Shown here piece by piece: positions 1-7,029 of a stretch of 64,000 nt of DNA. The DNA lies in NCBI RefSeq assembly GCF_000830505.1, contig NZ_JXOK01000049.1, positions 1 to 64,000 of the forward strand, read 5' to 3'. The notes beneath the pieces are model-generated. The model was not told the DNA's origin and ran no database searches. It worked only from the letters and a program-made list of their open reading frames with translations. Position 1 is the first letter of the stretch. Each line of letters opens with the position of its first letter. The position numbers were made by a program, and so were the translations under genes. The stretch is from Vibrio mytili. Lineage in GTDB: Bacteria; Pseudomonadota; Gammaproteobacteria; Enterobacterales; Vibrionaceae.

Positions 1-2
1 GG

Positions 3-98
3 GCTCAATATAAAACATCATATGGTAGCCTATCTTGGCAAAGTAAACATAAGGCTGCCATTTATAATGCCTTGTGTGTTGATCCGCTATTGGTGTAA
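3..98 (+). pseudogene. possible 3' fragment of an unidentified ORF cut by an IS end
   Basis: A reading frame open at the left window edge runs for 31 codons and ends at a TAA inside the left inverted repeat of the adjacent insertion element. The stop would therefore be supplied by the element, which fits a gene truncated by insertion. I do not recognise the residues, and a frame of this length can occur by chance. The sequence to the left of the window would settle it. Confidence 0.22.
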
Positions 99-924
99 CC
101 CTCCCCGAAAAACTGGTCGCTAGTAATTAGAGCTTTTCCGTTTAAACTGAAACAAACGGAGAACGCATGATGAAGAAATCACGCTACACAGAAACACAAA
201 TCGTTAAGATCCTGAAGGAAGTGGAGGCTGGCCGAAAGGTGAATGAAGTCTGCCGCGCAGTTGGCATCAGTGACTCAGTCTATCGCTACGGCCAGAGCCT
301 CATCGAGATGATGAGGTTCTGGCCAAGCTACAACAAGCCGTAGAGCGGTATCCTGCGTACGGATTTGGCAAGTTATTTAAAGTACTCAAGCGTTGGGGAC
401 ACACCTGGAACCATAAGCGGGCTTATCGCGTGTACTGTTCGCTCAAGTTAAACATGCGACGCAAGGGTAAAAAGCGCTTACCCAAGCGTGACCCCGCACC
501 GCTGGTATGTCCCGAGTGGATTAACGGTTGCTGGTCTATCGACTTTATGAGTGACTCACTGGTCTGTGGCAGACGCTTTCGTACGTTTAATGTGGTAGAT
601 GATTTTAACCGTGAGGTACTGGCGATTTAAGTGGATTTAAACCTGCCAGCACCACGCGTTCTAGAGCGTGTCATTGCCTGGCGTGGGTTGCCAAGTAAGT
701 TGCGTATGGATAATGGCCCCGAACTTATCGGACAGAAGTACTGGATATGTACGTGTTTAAAACACTGAGTCAAGTCCGAGAGCTGATAGACAACTGGATG
801 AGGGAATACAACGATGAACGACCTCATGACTCACTGGATGATCTGACTCCTTGGGAATATTTAGCAAGGCACGAAAGCAGGAAAAAATCTAATTTAGAGT
901 GCCACTAAAACAGGGAGGGTTACA
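94..924 (+). mobile_element. degenerate IS3-family insertion sequence
   Basis: The element is bounded by perfect 12-bp terminal inverted repeats, TGTAACCCTCCC at 94-105 and GGGAGGGTTACA at 913-924. Between them lie remnants of an OrfA/OrfB transposase in the + orientation. At 831 bp it is well short of a normal IS3-family element (about 1.2-1.5 kb), matching at least two internal deletions. No convincing target-site duplication is visible (TGG on the left, TAA on the right), so either the flanks have changed or one end was rearranged. It cannot move by itself. Confidence 0.85.
167..908 (+). pseudogene. IS3-family transposase OrfA/OrfB, multiply disrupted
   Basis: An OrfA start at 167 follows a good GGAGA ribosome site and encodes the usual N-terminus (MMKKSRYTETQIVKILKE) with the beginning of the helix-turn-helix. 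After about 38 codons a deletion fuses it out of frame to the middle of OrfB. OrfB continues from about 311 with typical DDE-domain text (SIDFMSD, RTFNVVDDFNREVLAI). It is then stopped by TAA at 628-630, where GAA is the likely ancestral codon, resumes with LRMDNGPELI, loses roughly 150 bp, and ends with the conserved tail (LIDNWMREYNDERPHDSL, LTPWEYLA). All catalytic segments are interrupted, so no active transposase is expected. Confidence 0.85.
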
Positions 925-1153
925 TAATCTCATTCTGATCATTCATCGGAACAACGTAACTAGCTCTATATATTTTTTACCCATACTAACCCACCATATA
1001 GTCATCCATGCTTCTATAGTTAGTTATAAATACAATAATCACATTATAAGTAAAATTAGAAGCTATAAATTTTTTATACCTCCTTTTAAATTAGAATTTA
1101 ATTAGTTTTCTATATGTGGCCCCGGTAGTTTACTGGGATCAGAATTCGTTACA
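925..1153. other. AT-rich stretch without a gene
   Basis: Between the IS3 remnant and the IS5-like end the sequence is very AT-rich. The only open frame is short, with no ribosome site and a composition typical of non-coding AT-rich DNA. I see no gene, RNA or clear repeat. Confidence 0.5.
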
Positions 1154-1245
1154 GGCTTTGTTGCAGAAATCGAATGAACTAAATCGTAATCTTACGATCA
1201 GATCTGGGATAATACGCATATCGATGACCGCTGACATAAAAAAAT
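1154..1245 (+). mobile_element. possible relic of an IS5-family (IS903-like) left end
   Basis: The string GGCTTTGTTGCAGAAATCGA at 1154 looks like the terminal inverted repeat of IS903-type elements, which start GGCTTTGTTG. The following 70 bases resemble the leader such elements carry before their transposase. No transposase and no matching right end are found downstream, so this would be a stranded end. The resemblance is from memory of the family. Confidence 0.35.
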
Positions 1246-1295
1246 TACATAAAAATGTGATGTATTTTCAATAAAAACATAAAATATGATAAAAA

Positions 1296-1311
1296 CGCGA
1301 TCTAGTTCACA
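1296..1311. promoter_or_regulatory. candidate CRP site upstream of the alpha-glucosidase operon
   Basis: CGCGA-N6-TCACA matches the CRP half-site pattern TGTGA-N6-TCACA perfectly on the right and at three of five bases on the left. It lies about 40 bp before the tandem repeats and about 190 bp before the glucosidase start, a sensible place for catabolite control of sugar-uptake genes. Confidence 0.35.
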
Positions 1312-1348
1312 CATTAAGTAAGGTGGTGTGTATTTTATAACCATATGA

Positions 1349-1414
1349 GAGTAATTTTCCAACTAGAAAAGAGTAATTTTCCAACAGGAAAAGAGCAAAT
1401 TTCCAACTGAACCG
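1349..1414. repeat. three tandem 22-bp palindromic repeats, likely operators
   Basis: Units start at 1349, 1371 and 1393, each about 22 bp (GAGTAATTTTCCAAC then a variable tail). The second unit holds a near-perfect inverted repeat, TTTTCC-aaca-GGAAAA, and the first a weaker version, TTTTC-N6-GAAAA. The third is more diverged. A 22-bp period is close to two helical turns, so bound proteins would line up on one DNA face. The position, 90-155 bp before the glucosidase start, suggests a regulator array controlling that operon. No dedicated regulator gene is adjacent. Confidence 0.6.
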
Positions 1415-1503
1415 AGACAAATCAGTCGATTATCACTCCTTTGAGGCAAATCCCGATTATCGCTCGCCTATATACATTTATACTTTATACGGTGGCAATA
1501 ACA

Positions 1504-3108
1504 ATGAACACAATTAATCCTGGCACTATTGTTTATCAAATTTATCCAAAAAGTTTTGCAGACAGCAACAACGATGGGATAGGCGATTTACAAGGTGTAA
1601 TTTCTAAACTTGACTACTTAACCGATCTTGGCGTTAATGCCATTTGGTTAAGTCCAGTCTACAAGTCACCTCTTGACGATAACGGTTACGATATTTCCGA
1701 TTATCAATCAATCCTTCCCCAATTTGGCACAATGTCTGATCTTGATCAGTTAATTGAAGAGTGTCATAGCCGTGACATTAAGATAATCATGGATCTTGTA
1801 ATCAACCATTGTTCTGATGAACATGAATGGTTTGAACAATCCAAGCTTTCTAAAGACAACCCTTATTCTGATTATTTCCATTGGGCTGATGGTGTAAATG
1901 GTAAAGAACCTAATAAATGGCGTTCTGCGTTTGGTGGTAGTGCATGGGAGTATGAACCCCAGCGTGATCAGTATTACCTGCACGTCTTTAGTAAAAAGCA
2001 ACCCGATCTCAATTGGAGTAATCCAAAATTAGTTGAAGAAATTCATACAATGATCGCATGGTGGCTAGAAAAGGGCGTTGATGGCTTTCGTATTGATGCC
2101 ATCTCATTCTTAGAAAAACCAAACGACTTCCATGCCTGTGAGAGTGACGATTTTGCTACCGTCCCGTGTGCTAACAAAGATATCGGTCATGGTTATATCA
2201 AGGGCTTTATGGACGTTATTAACCGTTATAATGCTTTTAGTGTTGGCGAAATCAATGATATTGATAGCAAAGGGATCATGACCTACGTTTCTCCTGAGGC
2301 GCAAAAATTCCAAATGGCTATCTCATTTGTCCCACCTGAGATTGAAGTGTTCAATAACGATCTTGTTGCTTATTACAAAAGTCAACTCCAGACCAAGTTA
2401 GAAATTGAGCAGCAAGGTGCTTGGAATACCTTGTTCTTCTCCAATCATGATAAACCACGTCAGGTTTCTTTATTTGGTAATGATGCAAAAGAGTATTGGA
2501 AAGATTCAGCAAAAGCACTAGCGGTATTAACGCTAACACAAAAAGGCACGCCGTTCTTATATCAAGGTGAAGAGATTGGCATGACGAATTGTTATTACGA
2601 TTCGATTGCTCAATATAATGATCTAGACACAATCAACAAATACAATGAAAAAGTGCTAGCGGGTATGGACCCAGCGCAAGCACTTATGGAAGTGTCATTG
2701 GCGAGTCGTGATAACGCAAGGACGCCTATGCAATGGACACACGGTGATTTTGCTGGATTTAGTCAAGTTAAACCATGGCTCGATGTTAATCCAAACAAAG
2801 ACACAATTAATGTTGAGTCACAGATTAATGAATCTACATCCATTTTAAATCATTACAAAAATCTTATTAACCTACGTAAAAAGGAAAAGACATTAACGCT
2901 TGGTGATACCAAATTAATCGACTTAGACAAAAACATCGTTGCTTATGAACGTAAATTTGAAAATGAACGTTTTGTTGTCGCCGTGAATATGTCAACTGAT
3001 TCCGTATCAATCAAAGAGTCTACTCTACAATCAATGACTCCTTTAATGTCAAACAACTATCACAACAACAAATTAGAAAGCTACGGCTACGTGATATACA
3101 AAGGTTAA
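1504..3108 (+). CDS. GH13 alpha-glucosidase (oligo-1,6-glucosidase-like)
   Basis: A 534-residue cytoplasmic glycoside hydrolase of family 13 without a signal peptide. It should release glucose from short imported alpha-glucosides such as isomaltose-type sugars. The four GH13 regions are present: DLVINHCSDEHEWF, GFRIDAISF with nucleophile Asp198, GEIN with acid/base Glu249, and FFSNHDKPR with Asp316. I chose ATG 1504 because the protein then starts NTINPGTIVYQIYPKSF, the normal family beginning; an in-frame TTG at 1441 would add 21 unrelated residues. The stop is 3 bp before a GPH-type symporter gene, so the two form an operon for uptake and hydrolysis. A non-PTS transporter argues against a trehalose-6-phosphate hydrolase role. 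The exact linkage cannot be read from sequence. Confidence 0.88.
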   Translation: MNTINPGTIVYQIYPKSFADSNNDGIGDLQGVISKLDYLTDLGVNAIWLSPVYKSPLDDNGYDISDYQSILPQFGTMSDLDQLIEECHSRDIKIIMDLVINHCSDEHEWFEQSKLSKDNPYSDYFHWADGVNGKEPNKWRSAFGGSAWEYEPQRDQYYLHVFSKKQPDLNWSNPKLVEEIHTMIAWWLEKGVDGFRIDAISFLEKPNDFHACESDDFATVPCANKDIGHGYIKGFMDVINRYNAFSVGEINDIDSKGIMTYVSPEAQKFQMAISFVPPEIEVFNNDLVAYYKSQLQTKLEIEQQGAWNTLFFSNHDKPRQVSLFGNDAKEYWKDSAKALAVLTLTQKGTPFLYQGEEIGMTNCYYDSIAQYNDLDTINKYNEKVLAGMDPAQALMEVSLASRDNARTPMQWTHGDFAGFSQVKPWLDVNPNKDTINVESQINESTSILNHYKNLINLRKKEKTLTLGDTKLIDLDKNIVAYERKFENERFVVAVNMSTDSVSIKESTLQSMTPLMSNNYHNNKLESYGYVIYKG

Positions 3109-3111
3109 TTT

Positions 3112-4440
3112 ATGAAAATTTCGATGAAAGAAAAGGTCGGCTATGGCTTAGGCGACTTAGGCTGTAACGTCATATTCCAGACAGTTATGACCTACCTTAT
3201 GTTCTATTACACCGATATTGCATTAATTGACTCTGCGGTGGTGGGGGTTATCTTCTTAGTTGCTCGTATTGTTGATGCGGTATCAGACCCTGTTGTGGGG
3301 ATGATTGTAGATAAAACAAATACTCGCTATGGTCGTTTTAGACCTTATATATTATTCGGTTCAGTTTTTCTTAGTTTAACCGCATTTGCTTGTTTTACCA
3401 TACCAATGGATATGTCAGCTACCGGTAAAATTGCTTACGCTACCGTCACGTACATTGCATTAAGCCTTGCTTATACCGTTGTTAATATTCCTTACTCAGC
3501 ATTAACATCGGCAATTTCACAAGACCCTGATGAGCGTACAAAGATTACTGCGGTTCGTGTAATGTTCGCTGTAATATCTGGTATGGTTGTTGCGCAAATT
3601 GGTAACCTAGTGGATTTCTTTGGTGAAGGAGATAAACTGTTAGGTTACCGTTATACTATGGGTTTTGCAGCGCTGTTATCTACACTTTTACTATGGATAA
3701 CATTTGCAACAACTAAAGAGCGTCAAGTTGTCAATGCATCCACAGAAACTAAGTACAAACTAAAAGATGGTTTCCGTATTGTTGCTCAAAACAAACCACT
3801 GCTCATTCTGTCAACTGTGTTCTTAATGACATTAACTGCTGCTTTCATTTCTTTCTCTATCAATATTTACTACTTGGAACACGTAATTCAAAGACCCGAC
3901 CTTATCGGTACTTCAATTATGGTTGGTACGATAACGACTTTTTTCGGTACTTTCATTGTTCCAACAGTAGCTAAAATATACGGTAAGAAAGAAACGACGA
4001 TTGTTACATTAACCATGTTTGGTTTAGTACACCTGTTCTTTGCATTGAACTTCTACACAGTAAACTCAATCGAGTTATACTTTGTAATCATTGCAGCGAA
4101 AGGTTTCTTAAACGCATTTGCATGGGCTATGGGATGGGCTATGGTGCCAGACACCATTGAATACGGTGAGAAACAAACAGGTGTACGAAGTGAGGGACTT
4201 GTTTACTCAACATTTAGCTTCTGCCAAAAACTAGGGATGGCGTTGTCAGGGGTAATCACTGGTTTTGTATTATCTCAATATAACTACAACCCAGAAGCTA
4301 TTACGACCGAAGCAACGGATGGCATCATGGCTTTATTAGCTTATATTCCATTTACAATAATGATTGCAAGTTCATTATTGCTCACTAGATATAATCTAAG
4401 TGGTACTGATAAAGGGCACTTTGTCGAACAACGCTCTTAA
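3112..4440 (+). CDS. GPH-family sugar:cation symporter (MelB-like MFS)
   Basis: A 442-residue, 12-helix inner-membrane transporter of the glycoside-pentoside-hexuronide:cation symporter family. The start MKISMKEKVGYGLGDLGCN and the cytoplasmic segment DPVVGMIVDKTNTRYGRFRPY, with its Asp and Arg pairs, are diagnostic. A later GEKQTGVRSEG loop also fits. It lies 3 bp after the alpha-glucosidase stop and almost certainly brings in that enzyme's substrate, probably an alpha-linked di- or oligosaccharide, with Na+ or H+. An imperfect 17-bp hairpin follows the stop. Confidence 0.9.
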   Translation: MKISMKEKVGYGLGDLGCNVIFQTVMTYLMFYYTDIALIDSAVVGVIFLVARIVDAVSDPVVGMIVDKTNTRYGRFRPYILFGSVFLSLTAFACFTIPMDMSATGKIAYATVTYIALSLAYTVVNIPYSALTSAISQDPDERTKITAVRVMFAVISGMVVAQIGNLVDFFGEGDKLLGYRYTMGFAALLSTLLLWITFATTKERQVVNASTETKYKLKDGFRIVAQNKPLLILSTVFLMTLTAAFISFSINIYYLEHVIQRPDLIGTSIMVGTITTFFGTFIVPTVAKIYGKKETTIVTLTMFGLVHLFFALNFYTVNSIELYFVIIAAKGFLNAFAWAMGWAMVPDTIEYGEKQTGVRSEGLVYSTFSFCQKLGMALSGVITGFVLSQYNYNPEAITTEATDGIMALLAYIPFTIMIASSLLLTRYNLSGTDKGHFVEQRS

Positions 4441-4463
4441 TTAAGTAATAATTTTGAAAATGC

Positions 4464-4501
4464 TAGCAGTCTCAGGCATTGCAAAATGTCTGAGACTGCT
4501 A
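4464..4501 (+). terminator. strong hairpin after the symporter gene
   Basis: Seventeen-base arms at 4464-4480 and 4485-4501 pair with a single G-U and a GCAA tetraloop. There is no run of T after it, so it may end transcription inefficiently or mainly protect the 3' end. Confidence 0.5.
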
Positions 4502-4631
4502 ATCTTAACTCGAATGAGAATATTTTACTTAGCACTGTGATGAGTTCTAAAATAGGATTTAATTTGATTCGTCTGGACTCAACCACTATTTGAATCCTTT
4601 GAGTCGATCTAATTAGTGTGAAGATAGCTTT

Positions 4632-4802
4632 ATGCAAGATTGCATAGAACAAATTCAGCTGTGGGACAGTAAGCACCGTGAGTTCAGTATGTTTAAGATG
4701 GAACTCTCAGATCAAAGCTTTGGACTAATGCGAAATAAAATCTACAAACGTTTAAGGTTTCAATATACTTTTTCCTATCTGAAATGTGATGCCACTAAGT
4801 GA
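4632..4802 (+). CDS. small ORF, 56 residues, unknown
   Basis: An ATG at 4632 opens 56 codons (starts MQDCIEQIQLWDSKHREF, ends YLKCDATK) in an otherwise empty 368-bp gap. Composition is protein-like, rich in charged and aromatic residues, but there is no strong ribosome site and I know no family. It could be a decayed gene end. The gap holds nothing else I can identify except the hairpin at 4464. Confidence 0.25.
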   Translation: MQDCIEQIQLWDSKHREFSMFKMELSDQSFGLMRNKIYKRLRFQYTFSYLKCDATK

Positions 4803-4808
4803 TTTGAG

Positions 4809-5045
4809 TTAAGCGTTTAGCCAAGACCGTACTTTTTTGGTCTGTGGTATGCCTCCCGAGTGCACGACTTCTTCATCCATAACCACAGCTGGCGTCGACA
4901 TTACACCGTAATCCATAATGGTTTCCATATCGGTGATTTTTTCTACTTTCACTTCAATGCCTTGCTCTAAGGCAATGCTTTCAATGAGTTTTGCGGTATT
5001 TACGCATTTTGTACATCCCGAACCGAGTACTTTAAATACTTTCAT
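4809..5045 (-). CDS. small thioredoxin-like redox protein
   Basis: A 78-residue protein of the thioredoxin-like family 2 (redox-active disulfide protein) type. It begins MKVFKVLGSGCTKC with the CxxC pair at Cys11 and Cys14, and later has the cis-proline turn STPAVV typical of the fold. It has no signal peptide, so it acts in the cytoplasm. It is the second gene of an operon, 30 bp downstream of a DUF318/ArsP permease. Such proteins are commonly found beside these permeases and probably handle the thiol-bound metal(loid) that the permease exports, which is inference. Confidence 0.85.
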   Translation of the reverse strand: MKVFKVLGSGCTKCVNTAKLIESIALEQGIEVKVEKITDMETIMDYGVMSTPAVVMDEEVVHSGGIPQTKKVRSWLNA

Positions 5046-5075
5046 TTTATGACTCCCAATTTTATTTTCTAACGC

Positions 5076-6077
5076 CTAGAAGTGCCACAATGGTAAATTG
5101 AATATCCAACCCATCACTGTAAATGCTAAAAGTAACAAACCAAAGAGCATGCCTAGCAGCTTCCACTGCATAACCTGCTTTAGCATCACAAACTCGGGAA
5201 CACTGGCAGCAACGGTACTCATACAAAATGCTAACGTTGTTCCTATTGGTAATCCGTTAGTGAGTAAGCTTTCCATAACGGGTATAACACCGGTCGCATT
5301 GGAGTAGAGAGGGATGCCGATCAACACGGCTGCTGGAACGGACCACCACTGCCCTTGACCTAAATGGGTCTCAATCCATCCATCGGGTACAAAGCCATGT
5401 AAACCTGCACCAATCCCGACCCCAATTAATACCCATTTCCAAACGCGGCTGACAATTTCAGTCATTTCTTGTTTGGCAAATTGATGACGCTCTGAAAGCG
5501 TAATACGTGAGTGTGTATGAGCGTGATTGGGAACACCGCTTTGCGTAGCGCTCTTCGCGTTATGCATCGCCTTTGCTGCGATAGGCTGTAACCAACGATG
5601 AGCGCCGATTAAATCTAGTAGCCAACCACTTAATATGCCGATGCTCATGCCAACGATGATGTACATGACGGTGAACTGCCATCCAAGCAGACTAAATAGC
5701 AATAACACGGCAATTTCATTAATTAATGGCGACGTAATGAGAAAAGCCATAGTGATTCCTATGGGGATACCAGCAGAGGTAAAACCAAGAAAGACAGGAA
5801 TACTGGAACATGAACAAAACGGAGTAATTGCGCCAAAAAAGCTGCCTGCTAGGTAACCAAAAAAGCGTCGTTTTCCTTCCAGGTAATGGCGAACCTTTTC
5901 AACATTTAAGGATGCTCGCAGTAGGGCAATCACATATATCATGATGATCAATAAGGCGAGTATCTTCGTAGTGTCTTCGATAAAGAAATGTGTCGCGTCT
6001 GCTAGCTTAGAGCCTGACGACAGGCCAAGTAATCGGTAGGTCATCCAATCAGCTAGATAGGTAAAAGCTTCAAACAC
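5076..6077 (-). CDS. ArsP/DUF318-family permease (SO_0444-type efflux)
   Basis: A 333-residue membrane protein of the ArsP_1 (PF03773, former DUF318) family with about eight helices. The signature ITPFCSCSSIPVFLGF with paired cysteines lies in the first half, and NATGVIPVMESL matches the second conserved segment. A soluble His-containing loop (about residues 180-200) divides the halves. Family members export trivalent organoarsenicals or are annotated as Cu/Zn efflux. The adjacent thioredoxin-like gene supports a thiophilic substrate. It is probably the promoter-proximal gene of the pair. Confidence 0.85.
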   Translation of the reverse strand: MFEAFTYLADWMTYRLLGLSSGSKLADATHFFIEDTTKILALLIIMIYVIALLRASLNVEKVRHYLEGKRRFFGYLAGSFFGAITPFCSCSSIPVFLGFTSAGIPIGITMAFLITSPLINEIAVLLLFSLLGWQFTVMYIIVGMSIGILSGWLLDLIGAHRWLQPIAAKAMHNAKSATQSGVPNHAHTHSRITLSERHQFAKQEMTEIVSRVWKWVLIGVGIGAGLHGFVPDGWIETHLGQGQWWSVPAAVLIGIPLYSNATGVIPVMESLLTNGLPIGTTLAFCMSTVAASVPEFVMLKQVMQWKLLGMLFGLLLLAFTVMGWIFNLPLWHF

Positions 6078-6684
6078 ATCCGCTCCTTAAACATTGGTAA
6101 CTATTCCGATCACCATGTGTATTAATCAGGTGAAACAACCAAAGGTCTTTTTAGGTACTTACTCTAAGTTTAATTCACCTTAGTGTGAGTGAGAGTATAT
6201 AAAATGATATATGTCTCGTTTTGAAAGAGTAGGAGGGCTTGTTGGGGGTAAGTCATAAACGATCAGGAGAAAGTCGGTAAATATCCTCATTGCACGAATG
6301 GTAACGTTACCAACCAAGTTGTTTAATGGGTGAGGTTAAGAGAGCGATGGGTATTTGCTTATAATTTTTTCTGTTGTTATGTTTTTATGTCATTTTTGTG
6401 TGTTTTTTGGGTTATTTTTCATTAGTTTGGTGTGAAGGTTTTTTATTTGGTTCAAACTCTATTGTTGCTGTTTCTTGTAACCGGAACCAACCTGGTTTTA
6501 ATAAGGTTTTGTTGCGTGAAGCGCTTCATATATCAACGTTCAATTTAGTCACGATATTGTCAGAGTTTTATACGGGTAATCGTATAATCTTTGAATTGTC
6601 ATTTTCCATTGTTATGATTTTTCGCGTGGACAGAAAAGCAAGTCCACGGCCAGTTAACCATCTCTCCTTACGCGAGTGCTGCTT
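6078..6684. other. intergenic region between permease and levan locus
   Basis: Roughly 600 bp divergent from the permease gene. It holds a 14-bp perfect palindrome at 6299 and a short hairpin at 6625-6648 (CGTGGAC / GTCCACG) just before the riboswitch. The one longer + frame here (6374-6718) runs through the riboswitch and looks non-coding. Confidence 0.4.
6299..6312. promoter_or_regulatory. 14-bp palindrome, LacI-family-like operator
   Basis: TGGTAACGTTACCA is a perfect palindrome with a central CG, the pattern of operators for LacI/GalR-family sugar regulators. It lies about 220 bp after the start of the divergent permease and 730 bp before the levansucrase start. The target gene is unclear, and no LacI-type regulator is encoded in this window. 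Confidence 0.35.
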
Positions 6685-6770
6685 AACTGATAAAGGCAAA
6701 ACCTTCGAAAGAGGGTGACGCAAAGTCTCCGATCTAACGGATATTTCCTATGGTAGCGGGACCGCCAGTT
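6685..6770 (+). ncRNA. cyclic-di-GMP-I riboswitch (GEMM-I)
   Basis: The conserved GEMM-I core is readable in order: GGCAAAACC, a helix capped by a GAAA tetraloop (ACCTTC-GAAA-GAGGGT), GACGCAAAG, CTAA, then ATGGTAGCGGG. Closing stem AACTG at 6685-6689 pairs with CAGTT at 6766-6770, and a GGA-TATT-TCC hairpin caps the third helix. This is the same architecture as V. cholerae Vc2. It lies in the + orientation 260 bp before the levansucrase start, so the levan locus transcript would sense cyclic di-GMP. I cannot identify a clear terminator switch, so ON versus OFF behaviour is unresolved. Confidence 0.88.
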
Positions 6771-7029
6771 TTGTATGCTGACTAAGAAAATTTAGTTGTA
6801 TTTCAATAACAAAAACATAGTTGAGATTTACTTTCACACAGGTGTTCAGTCGTTTTCATAGTCTGTTTGATGTGAAGGTTTAAGTTTTTCTTATTTTAGG
6901 GAACGTTCTCAACTTTTGGTTTGAAGTTGTATGCAGCAAATTTACTGTGATTAGTTCGTCGCAATACTGAGGGTTAACCACTTCTAGAAAATTAAAAATT
7001 TCAAAATTTTATTAGCAGAGGTAAGTAAA
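6771..7029 (+). other. long leader between riboswitch and levansucrase
   Basis: A 259-nt untranslated leader. It contains a distant pair TTCACA / TGTGAA (about 6834 and 6870) followed by a T-rich run, and a palindrome GAACGTTC near 6902. Either could belong to an expression platform or operator. A ribosome site (AGAGGT) precedes ATG 7030. Confidence 0.4.

Noticed and set aside
1349..1414. CRISPR array
   Set aside because: The 22-bp units are directly adjacent with no spacers and no cas genes are present.
1441..1503. N-terminal extension of the alpha-glucosidase from TTG 1441
   Set aside because: The extra 21 residues do not fit the family and ATG 1504 gives the standard N-terminus.
6374..6718. 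114-codon + strand frame before the levan locus
   Set aside because: It runs through the riboswitch, has Cys/Phe/Val-rich T-rich composition and no ribosome site.
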